DNA of 64,000 nucleotides from Rhynchopus euleeides (Eukaryota; Euglenozoa; Diplonemea; Diplonemida; Diplonemidae): the NCBI GenBank assembly GCA_963210315.1, contig OY723286.1:372001-436000 (forward strand), written 5' to 3'. A program made the translations under genes and the position numbers. This document shows, piece after piece, positions 52,748 to 64,000 of the stretch (position 1 is its first letter; each line of letters starts with the position of its first letter). The notes under the pieces are model-generated. The model was given only the letters and a program-made list of their open reading frames with translations, had not been told where the DNA came from and searched no databases.

Positions 52748-54493
52748 TTAGCACAGCAGCTGCATGCCGTCAACGTACACCGGTGCCTTGTTCCCGACGT
52801 ACATCTCGACACGCACAATGTCGTTGTACCCGCTGGGCAGGCTGGCACCACCAACACGGCTCCCGTCCACGGTGATGCTGAACTGGCGGGACGACCAGTC
52901 GAAGGCAGCCACGATGTTCTGGAAGGTGGCCCGGCGCACGACGCTCGACCCGCCGTTCCACGATCCCCACGACCGCCCCTCGTACGTGTTGAAGTAGGTG
53001 TTGCCGCGAATGGCGTGCAGCATGTTGACGATGGCACCGCTGGACGAGATGAGGCGGAAGCGCACCTGCGCGTTCGAGTCCTCCACACGGGTGTACACGC
53101 TGAACCGGGCAGGCTGCATCGACCCGACAGGGATTGTGACGGTGCGGTGCGAGAACCGGATCATCAGAGCGCCCTTGCCCCACCGCTTGTTGTGCTCCGT
53201 GTAGGCCACGTGCTGCCCCAGACCGATCAAGTCCTCCAGCTCGTTGAACCCGAAGGTCTTGCTCTCACGGCAGGCACCGCCACCCGTCGGGGGCGACGGG
53301 CGGGTGGGCGGGGTGGGGGTCCTCCAAGTGGGGGGCGACGGCGGGGTCGGCGGCTGGGGGGTGCGCATCGGGGGGGACGGGGGCGAGGGGCCGCCGCCAC
53401 CGCCACCGCCACCGCCCGCCACACGCACCCGCACCGAGCACGTCGCTGCCGACCCGTCCGACCCTGTGAAGGTTGCGCTCAGGGTGAAGGTCTGCCCCGC
53501 CATGGCACGCGTCGGGGTGAAGTGCATCTCAGCATACCCCGTGTAGCGGAGTGTCGTCCCGTCGCGTGTCACAAACCGCACCCCCGAGCTGGCAGTCGTC
53601 TGCCCGTACGACACACGCATCGAGCGCGCAGGGTCGTACACCGCGTTGAAGTCGACCTCAAAGCGGCGCGACGGCTGCAGGACGTGCGTAATCTGCGTGT
53701 CCACCGACGGAAGGCACTTCGGCTGGCGGAAGGTGGTGGAACAGTCGTTGTACATGAACTGGATGGTGGCCACGTCCACCGGGCTCAGCCCCTTGCGCTG
53801 CCCGATGGGTGCCGGTGCCGTGATGACCGGGCGGCGGCCGATGGCGAACCCGTACGCCCCGTAGTGCATGATGGACCCGTAGTCGTACTTCCCCATGTCA
53901 CGCCCGGTCCGGCTGTTCTTGTTGAAGTTGAACTCCATCCCGCGGTGCACCTGCGACAGGTCGACGCGCACGAAGCTGTCGCGGTCCTTGCGCGACTGTT
54001 CGTGGCTAAGTCCGAGGCTGTGGCCTATCTCATGAATTGTTGCCCCGACACCGCACCCACGCGCAATCGACACCGAGTTGACCCCGTTCCCGCGACGCCC
54101 GATCGGGGAGCTGCACCCGCCCCCCTGGGTGAAGCGGATGTACGGGCGTGGGCACGACCCCTCCGACCTGCACTTGTTGAACCGGATGCACGTCTTCGAC
54201 TCCCAGTCCCGCACCGCCGCAGACACCCGGTTGTCGTTGCTGCTGATCGGGGACGCGATGTAGTAGTTCACAGGCCGCCCCACAGGGAACAGCTGTGTCA
54301 TCCTGGTCAGCGGGGTCGCCCCGAGACTCTTCCCGTCGCGACCCCGCTCCACCTGCACATCCCCTTCCACAATGTCGTAGTCGTAGTCCCAGTCGGGCCG
54401 CGCCTTGTCACCCTGCCCGCCCTCAGCCCCCACAAGGGCAGCCGCTGCTCCAGCAGCCAGCACAGCACGCCACAGGGGTGCCCGCATCACCAT
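52748..54493 (-). CDS. Astacin-family secreted metalloprotease, copy R3
   Basis: 581 aa, same predicted protein as copy L1. The downstream spacer carries the G variant (52288), as in the unit two positions to the left. Confidence 0.93.
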   Translation of the reverse strand: MVMRAPLWRAVLAAGAAAALVGAEGGQGDKARPDWDYDYDIVEGDVQVERGRDGKSLGATPLTRMTQLFPVGRPVNYYIASPISSNDNRVSAAVRDWESKTCIRFNKCRSEGSCPRPYIRFTQGGGCSSPIGRRGNGVNSVSIARGCGVGATIHEIGHSLGLSHEQSRKDRDSFVRVDLSQVHRGMEFNFNKNSRTGRDMGKYDYGSIMHYGAYGFAIGRRPVITAPAPIGQRKGLSPVDVATIQFMYNDCSTTFRQPKCLPSVDTQITHVLQPSRRFEVDFNAVYDPARSMRVSYGQTTASSGVRFVTRDGTTLRYTGYAEMHFTPTRAMAGQTFTLSATFTGSDGSAATCSVRVRVAGGGGGGGGGPSPPSPPMRTPQPPTPPSPPTWRTPTPPTRPSPPTGGGACRESKTFGFNELEDLIGLGQHVAYTEHNKRWGKGALMIRFSHRTVTIPVGSMQPARFSVYTRVEDSNAQVRFRLISSSGAIVNMLHAIRGNTYFNTYEGRSWGSWNGGSSVVRRATFQNIVAAFDWSSRQFSITVDGSRVGGASLPSGYNDIVRVEMYVGNKAPVYVDGMQLLC

Positions 54494-55272
54494 GGTGCTG
54501 ATGTGTTGTGGTGTGAAGAACAGAGAAGAAGAAACTAACCTGTGAGGTTGGTGCCGTGACACATCATTCATCCCCCACCCACATGATGTGGGAAGCGCGT
54601 TTAGTGGTTCCCGCTGAGGGGGAAGATTGAAACTTGCAAGATTCTGTGTCGCTGACTCTTGCGAGGGAATTGACCATGCAGTTAGCGTGAGTGTGTGTGC
54701 GGGTGTTCCAAGGCACGGGGTATCGATCACATTCATACGCATGATCACAAGGGTGGGGATGCTGTGGGCGGGGTCGAATGAGGTTCACTGTCGCTGTCGC
54801 CGATGGTTGCAGCAGATCCTGCGGGTCGGACCATGAGTCCGATGCAAAGAATACGCACTCACACCACACAGCGTCCGGCTGGCTGGCCTGGCCATCCGGA
54901 GGGCAAATACGAACAGCAGCAGCAGGCTGGTGCTATTGCAGATGCCGAAGAGAGGAGAAGAGAAGAACACACAGCGTCCGGCTGGCAGGTGCCTTGATTG
55001 GCAAGCGCCTGCAGATGCCGAAAAGAAAGAAAGAAGAGAAGAAGGACAAGGAAGGGGAACAAACCCTGCACGTGCGTCATGAACAGGGGCAGGTGGTTCA
55101 TGACAGCGTGCACCCGAGCTAGAGACACCCACACGCTGTGGTGGGTGTTGGACAAAACATCACAAGAAAGTTAGTTGGGCACACCACGTCGAGCCGTGGC
55201 GTGTTTCTGTGGAACAGGCTGGCAGGATACACAGGCAGCCTGCCCACGAGAGGCACAGACTAACAGACAGCA

Positions 55273-55992
55273 TCACTTGCTGAGCACCGACACAACGTCC
55301 TTGGCGGTGGCAGTCGCAGACCCGGGGTTCTGCCCCGTCACCAGACGCTCGTCCACGATGGACAGCTCTCCCCAGTCCTTGACGGCGACAAACTTCGCCC
55401 CGCGCTCCTTCAGTGTCGTCTCCAGCATGAAGGGCATCACCTCCGACTTCTCCACAGCGTCCTCCTCGGTGTTGGTGAACCCGCTCACACGCTTCCCGGC
55501 AACCAGGTACTCCCCGGACGACAGCTTCACGTTGACGAGCGCAGCAGGGCCGTGGCACACGGCGGCCACAACACCTCCCTTCTCGTAGATCGCAGTTGCC
55601 GCCTTGTTCTGCGCCTCACAGTCGGGGAAGTCCCACATCACCCCGTGCCCGCCCGCGTAGAAAATGGCGTCGTACTGTGCGGCAGGCTTCGCCATCTCTG
55701 CGAGCGACACGGTGGCCAGGGACTTCCCCTCCTTCATGTGCTGCTCCTTGAACTTCTGCGACTCCGCGTCCCCTGCGAAGGCCTCGAGGCTCGACACGTC
55801 GCACCCCGCATCCCCACCCTTCGGGCTGACAAACACCACGTCGTACCCAGCAGCCTTGAACACGGCGTAGGGGTGCGCCACCTCCGGCAGGTACCACCCG
55901 GTCGCCGTCGGCACCACTCCCTCCTTCTTCTGCGCCGCCGTGGCCGGCATCTCCGTGTGCTGCGACACCACAAGCAGGACAGACTTCCCCAT
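55273..55992 (-). CDS. DJ-1/PfpI superfamily protein, copy R4
   Basis: 239 aa, same predicted protein as the copy at 3389-4108. The spacer upstream of this gene contains the 99-bp segment. Confidence 0.93.
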   Translation of the reverse strand: MGKSVLLVVSQHTEMPATAAQKKEGVVPTATGWYLPEVAHPYAVFKAAGYDVVFVSPKGGDAGCDVSSLEAFAGDAESQKFKEQHMKEGKSLATVSLAEMAKPAAQYDAIFYAGGHGVMWDFPDCEAQNKAATAIYEKGGVVAAVCHGPAALVNVKLSSGEYLVAGKRVSGFTNTEEDAVEKSEVMPFMLETTLKERGAKFVAVKDWGELSIVDERLVTGQNPGSATATAKDVVSVLSK

Positions 55993-58009
55993 CGTTGGTG
56001 TGTCTTGGGTTGTGGGTGTGGTGTGGGAAACTGTGTGTGGATGGGTGTTCATTGTTTGATGACGCCAGGTGCAGGCCGGGCGTTATAGTGCGTCCCGGAA
56101 GCGGGGACGGCACACCCTCACAGTCTACCTCCTGTGACAGACACCACGCAGCCAGGCAGTCAGAGGTCTCGCTTTCTGTTTTTCAGATGCACGACTCACA
56201 CGCACACGGCGTCACGCTGCTTGGTGTTGTCATCATATGCCTGCTGTGCCACGACACCTCGCTCACTGCTGTGGCCATGCCTTGGCAATGGCATCCCTGA
56301 CTGCACACGGTGTAGGGCAGTCAGGTCTCGCTTCTGTTCTATTGTTGCACGACTCACACGCACATGGCGTCACGCTGCTGGTGGTATAACGTCATCATGT
56401 GCCTTGCAGTGTTGTGTGCCCAACTGCTGAACTGCCGATAACACAGAGTGATACAGTCAGGTTCCTTCTGTCTTTAAGTTAAAGTGGAAGTCACAAGCCG
56501 TGTTGGCTTCAGGGAATGGACCAATGTTGCTTTAACTGGTGTCATCATGTGCTGTGCATCCCAGCATCCTCCCTGCGTAGGTGTGCGTGCCGGCCAACGG
56601 TTCCTCTGGCACCCGAGTCCGGCAGGGTTGCCTGTCACGTGAGCTGGAGAGGGAGGCGGGGGAGCGGCAGGAGAAGGGGCACAGGGAGGCGGCCCTGCCG
56701 GACAAGAGGGAGCCTCAAACAATGTGTCTCAGGGGTGTCCCCATCCACATGGCGCAATGTCTCCGAGTGACGGGCGCAAGAGGGGTGTACTGTTGTCGGG
56801 CATCGCTGGTGGGATGGGTGGGGTGGGCACACATGCCCAGTGCTACTTTATGCCGCTGTCCTCCATGCTTGCATCAGCCTATTCGCCCCTACACAGACCC
56901 CATTCTGCCACGAGTCGAGGTAAGTGGCCAGGAGGGTATGTACCCCAACACAGTACGAATAGGACTGAAGGAACACACGCGTCCAGGGGAAAACTAACGA
57001 ATGAAACTGTGCGTGGGTTCTGAGGAGAGAGAGAGGTGCGGCTGTCAGGCCAACAACACCACCGCTTGGCTCCATGGCCACCCTCCTTCCCAGCAACCCA
57101 GGCCAACAAAGCAAATAATAAATACAAGCCCTTCGTCAGGCAGAGGGTTGGGCACGGGTGTCTCCCGTCTACCGGAAGACCGCAACCAAGCCCCGCCAGA
57201 CTGACAGGCAGGCATACGCACAATATAACAGTCGAACTGAGAGTGGCGGGCTGATGCCCCCACAGAAACAACCGGTGGCTACAACATTCTGCAGTGTGTC
57301 ACGAACATGCCTACTGAAAGGCACACATGCCGTGCAAACGGGTGTCCAAGAAGCTGCCCTTCACAGCAAGGCCGATCGAGAATCTTACCAGATGTGCTGT
57401 CCGCATTGTTGGTTGTGTGACCATCCAGAAGCGGCTCTCGGCATCTCTCCGGTACTCAACGTATCAGCAGCTGAAGAGAGCGGCTCAACAACCAGAACGT
57501 CCCCGCACACACACTGAGTGTCGTGCGCCACGACGGGAAATAATAGTTGGGAACAGAGTGGAAAAAGGCAACCCAGATGTTGGGGATGAAAAGAGAATAA
57601 GAAAGGGCTGCGCCCTCTCTGCTTTGATAGTGCCGCATCATATCTGTTGGCGGGGGGGAGTTGAGGGTTGTGCTGCAGCAGTCCAGGGCCCAAATCCCGG
57701 ACGCAGTTTGATTGAATTAAGTTTGCACACACAGACACACACCTGTGTTGGGATCGAAGAGTCCTTCTTCGGGTGGGACCGTTGTTCTCCGTCTTCGCTT
57801 GTGTGATCCACCGAGATACAGGGGTGCTGTGCATGAGGTGGGCGCTGCACAGGGGGGTGGGCGTGGCGTGAAGAGTACAGAGAGGTTAGAAAGCAAAGCA
57901 ATCCGTCCCATTGCAAAAGCCGCAAGTTAAACAAAACACACCACGGAGTACACTGCAGGGCATGCACCGTGTTGCACGGGCCCCTGCAGCTCATGCGAGG
58001 TGGTTCATT

Positions 58010-58108
58010 GAACGATTTTGAACGATTTTTGGCCGTGCTCGTAGCATTCCCCGTTGAGGGGGTCGCTATTTCGTGTTCTCCTGGCCGCACGGAGGCATTG
58101 CCTTCATT
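58010..58108. repeat. 99-bp unit-specific segment, second occurrence
   Basis: Identical by eye to 6126-6224 and at the same unit position, again between two TTCATT copies (58004-58009 and 58103-58108). Its presence in both arrays shows that they share unit types. Confidence 0.8.
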
Positions 58109-58297
58109 CTGTGATTCAAGTGAACCGGCGTGCAGTCCAGCGATACATGTGGGGTACAGTGCTGAATATCACATGACACAGTGCCCGGTGAAACAGCATG
58201 CAACATGCTTGTTCGAGGTACACATGGGTCTGTGTGGCACCGAAGCGCACGACCGATGGCTCTGCAATGCCCTGGCATCTATTGCAGGTTGATGTAT

Positions 58298-60043
58298 TTA
58301 GCACAGCAGCTGCATGCCGTCAACGTACACCGGTGCCTTGTTCCCGACGTACATCTCGACACGCACAATGTCGTTGTACCCGCTGGGCAGGCTGGCACCA
58401 CCAACACGGCTCCCGTCCACGGTGATGCTGAACTGGCGGGACGACCAGTCGAAGGCAGCCACGATGTTCTGGAAGGTGGCCCGGCGCACGACGCTCGACC
58501 CGCCGTTCCACGATCCCCACGACCGCCCCTCGTACGTGTTGAAGTAGGTGTTGCCGCGAATGGCGTGCAGCATGTTGACGATGGCACCGCTGGACGAGAT
58601 GAGGCGGAAGCGCACCTGCGCGTTCGAGTCCTCCACACGGGTGTACACGCTGAACCGGGCAGGCTGCATCGACCCGACAGGGATTGTGACGGTGCGGTGC
58701 GAGAACCGGATCATCAGAGCGCCCTTGCCCCACCGCTTGTTGTGCTCCGTGTAGGCCACGTGCTGCCCCAGACCGATCAAGTCCTCCAGCTCGTTGAACC
58801 CGAAGGTCTTGCTCTCACGGCAGGCACCGCCACCCGTCGGGGGCGACGGGCGGGTGGGCGGGGTGGGGGTCCTCCAAGTGGGGGGCGACGGCGGGGTCGG
58901 CGGCTGGGGGGTGCGCATCGGGGGGGACGGGGGCGAGGGGCCGCCGCCACCGCCACCGCCACCGCCCGCCACACGCACCCGCACCGAGCACGTCGCTGCC
59001 GACCCGTCCGACCCTGTGAAGGTTGCGCTCAGGGTGAAGGTCTGCCCCGCCATGGCACGCGTCGGGGTGAAGTGCATCTCAGCATACCCCGTGTAGCGGA
59101 GTGTCGTCCCGTCGCGTGTCACAAACCGCACCCCCGAGCTGGCAGTCGTCTGCCCGTACGACACACGCATCGAGCGCGCAGGGTCGTACACCGCGTTGAA
59201 GTCGACCTCAAAGCGGCGCGACGGCTGCAGGACGTGCGTAATCTGCGTGTCCACCGACGGAAGGCACTTCGGCTGGCGGAAGGTGGTGGAACAGTCGTTG
59301 TACATGAACTGGATGGTGGCCACGTCCACCGGGCTCAGCCCCTTGCGCTGCCCGATGGGTGCCGGTGCCGTGATGACCGGGCGGCGGCCGATGGCGAACC
59401 CGTACGCCCCGTAGTGCATGATGGACCCGTAGTCGTACTTCCCCATGTCACGCCCGGTCCGGCTGTTCTTGTTGAAGTTGAACTCCATCCCGCGGTGCAC
59501 CTGCGACAGGTCGACGCGCACGAAGCTGTCGCGGTCCTTGCGCGACTGTTCGTGGCTAAGTCCGAGGCTGTGGCCTATCTCATGAATTGTTGCCCCGACA
59601 CCGCACCCACGCGCAATCGACACCGAGTTGACCCCGTTCCCGCGACGCCCGATCGGGGAGCTGCACCCGCCCCCCTGGGTGAAGCGGATGTACGGGCGTG
59701 GGCACGACCCCTCCGACCTGCACTTGTTGAACCGGATGCACGTCTTCGACTCCCAGTCCCGCACCGCCGCAGACACCCGGTTGTCGTTGCTGCTGATCGG
59801 GGACGCGATGTAGTAGTTCACAGGCCGCCCCACAGGGAACAGCTGTGTCATCCTGGTCAGCGGGGTCGCCCCGAGACTCTTCCCGTCGCGACCCCGCTCC
59901 ACCTGCACATCCCCTTCCACAATGTCGTAGTCGTAGTCCCAGTCGGGCCGCGCCTTGTCACCCTGCCCGCCCTCAGCCCCCACAAGGGCAGCCGCTGCTC
60001 CAGCAGCCAGCACAGCACGCCACAGGGGTGCCCGCATCACCAT
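58298..60043 (-). CDS. Astacin-family secreted metalloprotease, copy R4
   Basis: 581 aa, same predicted protein as copy L1. The 99-bp segment lies about 190 bp past its stop codon. Confidence 0.93.
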   Translation of the reverse strand: MVMRAPLWRAVLAAGAAAALVGAEGGQGDKARPDWDYDYDIVEGDVQVERGRDGKSLGATPLTRMTQLFPVGRPVNYYIASPISSNDNRVSAAVRDWESKTCIRFNKCRSEGSCPRPYIRFTQGGGCSSPIGRRGNGVNSVSIARGCGVGATIHEIGHSLGLSHEQSRKDRDSFVRVDLSQVHRGMEFNFNKNSRTGRDMGKYDYGSIMHYGAYGFAIGRRPVITAPAPIGQRKGLSPVDVATIQFMYNDCSTTFRQPKCLPSVDTQITHVLQPSRRFEVDFNAVYDPARSMRVSYGQTTASSGVRFVTRDGTTLRYTGYAEMHFTPTRAMAGQTFTLSATFTGSDGSAATCSVRVRVAGGGGGGGGGPSPPSPPMRTPQPPTPPSPPTWRTPTPPTRPSPPTGGGACRESKTFGFNELEDLIGLGQHVAYTEHNKRWGKGALMIRFSHRTVTIPVGSMQPARFSVYTRVEDSNAQVRFRLISSSGAIVNMLHAIRGNTYFNTYEGRSWGSWNGGSSVVRRATFQNIVAAFDWSSRQFSITVDGSRVGGASLPSGYNDIVRVEMYVGNKAPVYVDGMQLLC

Positions 60044-60822
60044 GGTGCTGATGTGTTGTGGTGTGAAGAACAGAGAAGAAGAAACTAACCTGTGAGGTTG
60101 GTGCCGTGACACATCATTCATCCCCCACCCACATGATGTGGGAAGCGCGTTTAGTGGTTCCCGCTGAGGGGGAAGATTGAAACTTGCAAGATTCTGTGTC
60201 GCTGACTCTTGCGAGGGAATTGACCATGCAGTTAGCGTGAGTGTGTGTGCGGGTGTTCCAAGGCACGGGGTATCGATCACATTCATACGCATGATCACAA
60301 GGGTGGGGATGCTGTGGGCGGGGTCGAATGAGGTTCACTGTCGCTGTCGCCGATGGTTGCAGCAGATCCTGCGGGTCGGACCATGAGTCCGATGCAAAGA
60401 ATACGCACTCACACCACACAGCGTCCGGCTGGCTGGCCTGGCCATCCGGAGGGCAAATACGAACAGCAGCAGCAGGCTGGTGCTATTGCAGATGCCGAAG
60501 AGAGGAGAAGAGAAGAACACACAGCGTCCGGCTGGCAGGTGCCTTGATTGGCAAGCGCCTGCAGATGCCGAAAAGAAAGAAAGAAGAGAAGAAGGACAAG
60601 GAAGGGGAACAAACCCTGCACGTGCGTCATGAACAGGGGCAGGTGGTTCATGACAGCGTGCACCCGAGCTAGAGACACCCACACGCTGTGGTGGGTGTTG
60701 GACAAAACATCACAAGAAAGTTAGTTGGGCACACCACGTCGAGCCGTGGCGTGTTTCTGTGGAACAGGCTGGCAGGATACACAGGCAGCCTGCCCACGAG
60801 AGGCACAGACTAACAGACAGCA

Positions 60823-61542
60823 TCACTTGCTGAGCACCGACACAACGTCCTTGGCGGTGGCAGTCGCAGACCCGGGGTTCTGCCCCGTCACCAGACGCTC
60901 GTCCACGATGGACAGCTCTCCCCAGTCCTTGACGGCGACAAACTTCGCCCCGCGCTCCTTCAGTGTCGTCTCCAGCATGAAGGGCATCACCTCCGACTTC
61001 TCCACAGCGTCCTCCTCGGTGTTGGTGAACCCGCTCACACGCTTCCCGGCAACCAGGTACTCCCCGGACGACAGCTTCACGTTGACGAGCGCAGCAGGGC
61101 CGTGGCACACGGCGGCCACAACACCTCCCTTCTCGTAGATCGCAGTTGCCGCCTTGTTCTGCGCCTCACAGTCGGGGAAGTCCCACATCACCCCGTGCCC
61201 GCCCGCGTAGAAAATGGCGTCGTACTGTGCGGCAGGCTTCGCCATCTCTGCGAGCGACACGGTGGCCAGGGACTTCCCCTCCTTCATGTGCTGCTCCTTG
61301 AACTTCTGCGACTCCGCGTCCCCTGCGAAGGCCTCGAGGCTCGACACGTCGCACCCCGCATCCCCACCCTTCGGGCTGACAAACACCACGTCGTACCCAG
61401 CAGCCTTGAACACGGCGTAGGGGTGCGCCACCTCCGGCAGGTACCACCCGGTCGCCGTCGGCACCACTCCCTCCTTCTTCTGCGCCGCCGTGGCCGGCAT
61501 CTCCGTGTGCTGCGACACCACAAGCAGGACAGACTTCCCCAT
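60823..61542 (-). CDS. DJ-1/PfpI superfamily protein, copy R5
   Basis: 239 aa, same predicted protein as the copy at 3389-4108. It is the last DJ-1 gene in the window. Confidence 0.93.
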   Translation of the reverse strand: MGKSVLLVVSQHTEMPATAAQKKEGVVPTATGWYLPEVAHPYAVFKAAGYDVVFVSPKGGDAGCDVSSLEAFAGDAESQKFKEQHMKEGKSLATVSLAEMAKPAAQYDAIFYAGGHGVMWDFPDCEAQNKAATAIYEKGGVVAAVCHGPAALVNVKLSSGEYLVAGKRVSGFTNTEEDAVEKSEVMPFMLETTLKERGAKFVAVKDWGELSIVDERLVTGQNPGSATATAKDVVSVLSK

Positions 61543-63748
61543 CGTTGGTGTGTCTTGGGTTGTGGGTGTGGTGTGGGAAACTGTGTGTGGATGGGTGTTC
61601 ATTGTTTGATGACGCCAGGTGCAGGCCGGGCGTTATAGTGCGTCCCGGAAGCGGGGACGGCACACCCTCACAGTCTACCTCCTGTGACAGACACCACGCA
61701 GCCAGGCAGTCAGAGGTCTCGCTTTCTGTTTTTCAGATGCACGACTCACACGCACACGGCGTCACGCTGCTTGGTGTTGTCATCATATGCCTGCTGTGCC
61801 ACGACACCTCGCTCACTGCTGTGGCCATGCCTTGGCAATGGCATCCCTGACTGCACACGGTGTAGGGCAGTCAGGTCTCGCTTCTGTTCTATTGTTGCAC
61901 GACTCACACGCACATGGCGTCACGCTGCTGGTGGTATAACGTCATCATGTGCCTTGCAGTGTTGTGTGCCCAACTGCTGAACTGCCGATAACACAGAGTG
62001 ATACAGTCAGGTTCCTTCTGTCTTTAAGTTAAAGTGGAAGTCACAAGCCGTGTTGGCTTCAGGGAATGGACCAATGTTGCTTTAACTGGTGTCATCATGT
62101 GCTGTGCATCCCAGCATCCTCCCTGCGTAGGTGTGCGTGCCGGCCAACGGTTCCTCTGGCACCCGAGTCCGGCAGGGTTGCCTGTCACGTGAGCTGGAGA
62201 GGGAGGCGGGGGAGCGGCAGGAGAAGGGGCACAGGGAGGCGGCCCTGCCGGACAAGAGGGAGCCTCAAACAATGTGTCTCAGGGGTGTCCCCATCCACAT
62301 GGCGCAATGTCTCCGAGTGACGGGCGCAAGAGGGGTGTACTGTTGTCGGGCATCGCTGGTGGGATGGGTGGGGTGGGCACACATGCCCAGTGCTACTTTA
62401 TGCCGCTGTCCTCCATGCTTGCATCAGCCTATTCGCCCCTACACAGACCCCATTCTGCCACGAGTCGAGGTAAGTGGCCAGGAGGGTATGTACCCCAACA
62501 CAGTACGAATAGGACTGAAGGAACACACGCGTCCAGGGGAAAACTAACGAATGAAACTGTGCGTGGGTTCTGAGGAGAGAGAGAGGTGCGGCTGTCAGGC
62601 CAACAACACCACCGCTTGGCTCCATGGCCACCCTCCTTCCCAGCAACCCAGGCCAACAAAGCAAATAATAAATACAAGCCCTTCGTCAGGCAGAGGGTTG
62701 GGCACGGGTGTCTCCCGTCTACCGGAAGACCGCAACCAAGCCCCGCCAGACTGACAGGCAGGCATACGCACAATATAACAGTCGAACTGAGAGTGGCGGG
62801 CTGATGCCCCCACAGAAACAACCGGTGGCTACAACATTCTGCAGTGTGTCACGAACATGCCTACTGAAAGGCACACATGCCGTGCAAACGGGTGTCCAAG
62901 AAGCTGCCCTTCACAGCAAGGCCGATCGAGAATCTTACCAGATGTGCTGTCCGCATTGTTGGTTGTGTGACCATCCAGAAGCGGCTCTCGGCATCTCTCC
63001 GGTACTCAACGTATCAGCAGCTGAAGAGAGCGGCTCAACAACCAGAACGTCCCCGCACACACACTGAGTGTCGTGCGCCACGACGGGAAATAATAGTTGG
63101 GAACAGAGTGGAAAAAGGCAACCCAGATGTTGGGGATGAAAAGAGAATAAGAAAGGGCTGCGCCCTCTCTGCTTTGATAGTGCCGCATCATATCTGTTGG
63201 CGGGGGGGAGTTGAGGGTTGTGCTGCAGCAGTCCAGGGCCCAAATCCCGGACGCAGTTTGATTGAATTAAGTTTGCACACACAGACACACACCTGTGTTG
63301 GGATCGAAGAGTCCTTCTTCGGGTGGGACCGTTGTTCTCCGTCTTCGCTTGTGTGATCCACCGAGATACAGGGGTGCTGTGCATGAGGTGGGCGCTGCAC
63401 AGGGGGGTGGGCGTGGCGTGAAGAGTACAGAGAGGTTAGAAAGCAAAGCAATCCGTCCCATTGCAAAAGCCGCAAGTTAAACAAAACACACCACGGAGTA
63501 CACTGCAGGGCATGCACCGTGTTGCACGGGCCCCTGCAGCTCATGCGAGGTGGTTCATTCTGTGATTCAAGTGAACCGGCGTGCAGTCCAGCGATACATG
63601 TGGGGTACAGTGCTGAATATCACATGACACAGTGCCCGGTGAAACAGCATGCAACATGCTTGTTCGAGGTACACATGGGTCTGTGTGGCACCGAAGCGCA
63701 CGACCGATGGCTCTGCAATGCCCTGGCATCTATTGCAGGTTGATGTAT

Positions 63749-64000
63749 TTAGCACAGCAGCTGCATGCCGTCAACGTACACCGGTGCCTTGTTCCCGACG
63801 TACATCTCGACACGCACAATGTCGTTGTACCCGCTGGGCAGGCTGGCACCACCAACACGGCTCCCGTCCACGGTGATGCTGAACTGGCGGGACGACCAGT
63901 CGAAGGCAGCCACGATGTTCTGGAAGGTGGCCCGGCGCACGACGCTCGACCCGCCGTTCCACGATCCCCACGACCGCCCCTCGTACGTGTTGAAGTAGGT
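63749..64000 (-). CDS. Astacin-family secreted metalloprotease, copy R5, partial
   Basis: Only the last 83 codons and the stop are inside the window (the end of the C-terminal beta-rich domain, ending VYVDGMQLLC). They are identical to the other copies; the 5' part lies beyond 64000. Confidence 0.9.
   Translation of the reverse strand, partial: TYFNTYEGRSWGSWNGGSSVVRRATFQNIVAAFDWSSRQFSITVDGSRVGGASLPSGYNDIVRVEMYVGNKAPVYVDGMQLLC

Larger units (their letters stand above)
38456..64000. repeat. Right tandem array of 5,451-bp [DJ-1 + astacin] units
   Basis: Same unit, same orientation as the left array. DJ-1 genes start every 5,451 bp except one 5,550-bp interval caused by the 99-bp segment at 58010-58108. 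The array begins at unit position about 2861, only about 118 bp of unit sequence after the place where the left array stopped (2742). The first unit is the most divergent, later ones are near-identical to the left array. A single A-to-G difference marks the spacers at 41386 and 52288, exactly two units apart. The array continues past the window end. Confidence 0.95.

Noticed and set aside
1..64000. tRNA, rRNA or spliced-leader RNA genes
   Set aside because: I found no convincing cloverleaf, rRNA core motif or spliced-leader-like unit by reading either strand; a covariance-model scan was not possible.

Overview
The window is nuclear DNA of a eukaryote, most likely a free-living protist. The genes are uninterrupted, GC-rich at third codon positions, and encode typically eukaryotic products: an astacin metalloprotease, cathepsin X, a PA14/glyoxal-oxidase-like secreted enzyme and an OAS-like nucleotidyltransferase. 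Every gene I can support lies on the minus strand, separated by 0.5-3 kb of CA/TG-rich spacer. Several starts are preceded by a polypyrimidine tract and a nearby AG. Unidirectional, intron-poor, tandemly amplified genes fit an euglenozoan (diplonemid or kinetoplastid-like) and also, less well, a dinoflagellate. This is inference; no rRNA, spliced-leader or organelle marker is present to settle it.

Layout. (1) 1-19182 is a tandem array of a 5,451-bp unit carrying a DJ-1/PfpI-family gene and an astacin-family secreted metalloprotease. (2) 19183-38455 is single-copy DNA: 2.9 kb without a supported gene; a secreted triple-PA14 copper-radical oxidase; three tandem paralogues (A, B, C) of a GHKL-ATPase protein, two of which end in an OAS-like nucleotidyltransferase domain; and a cathepsin X-like cysteine protease. 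(3) 38456-64000 resumes the same tandem array, same orientation and nearly the same phase, and runs off the end of the window inside an astacin gene.

The most interesting content is the GHKL-nucleotidyltransferase family (26.7-36.6 kb). Paralogue B is intact (696 aa: GHKL ATPase, unknown middle domain, OAS-like nucleotidyltransferase). C has GHKL and middle domain but no nucleotidyltransferase. A lacks the middle domain and is split by a 2,313-bp inverted-repeat element (28169-30481) flanked by a TA duplication; removal of the element plus one TA restores the frame exactly. The element carries palindromic subterminal repeats, an open frame with one in-frame TGA, a second internal copy of its right end, and a small lysine-rich protein resembling histone H2B. 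A nucleotide-sensing or immune-like role for the fusion family is inferred only from OAS/cGAS-type enzymes.

The array genes and unique-region enzymes suggest a secretory, digestive lifestyle: secreted metalloprotease, lysosomal-type cysteine protease and secreted oxidase, with a DJ-1-like stress/deglycase or glyoxalase protein co-amplified with the metalloprotease. Array copies are almost identical; the copies at the two edges next to the unique block are the divergent ones.
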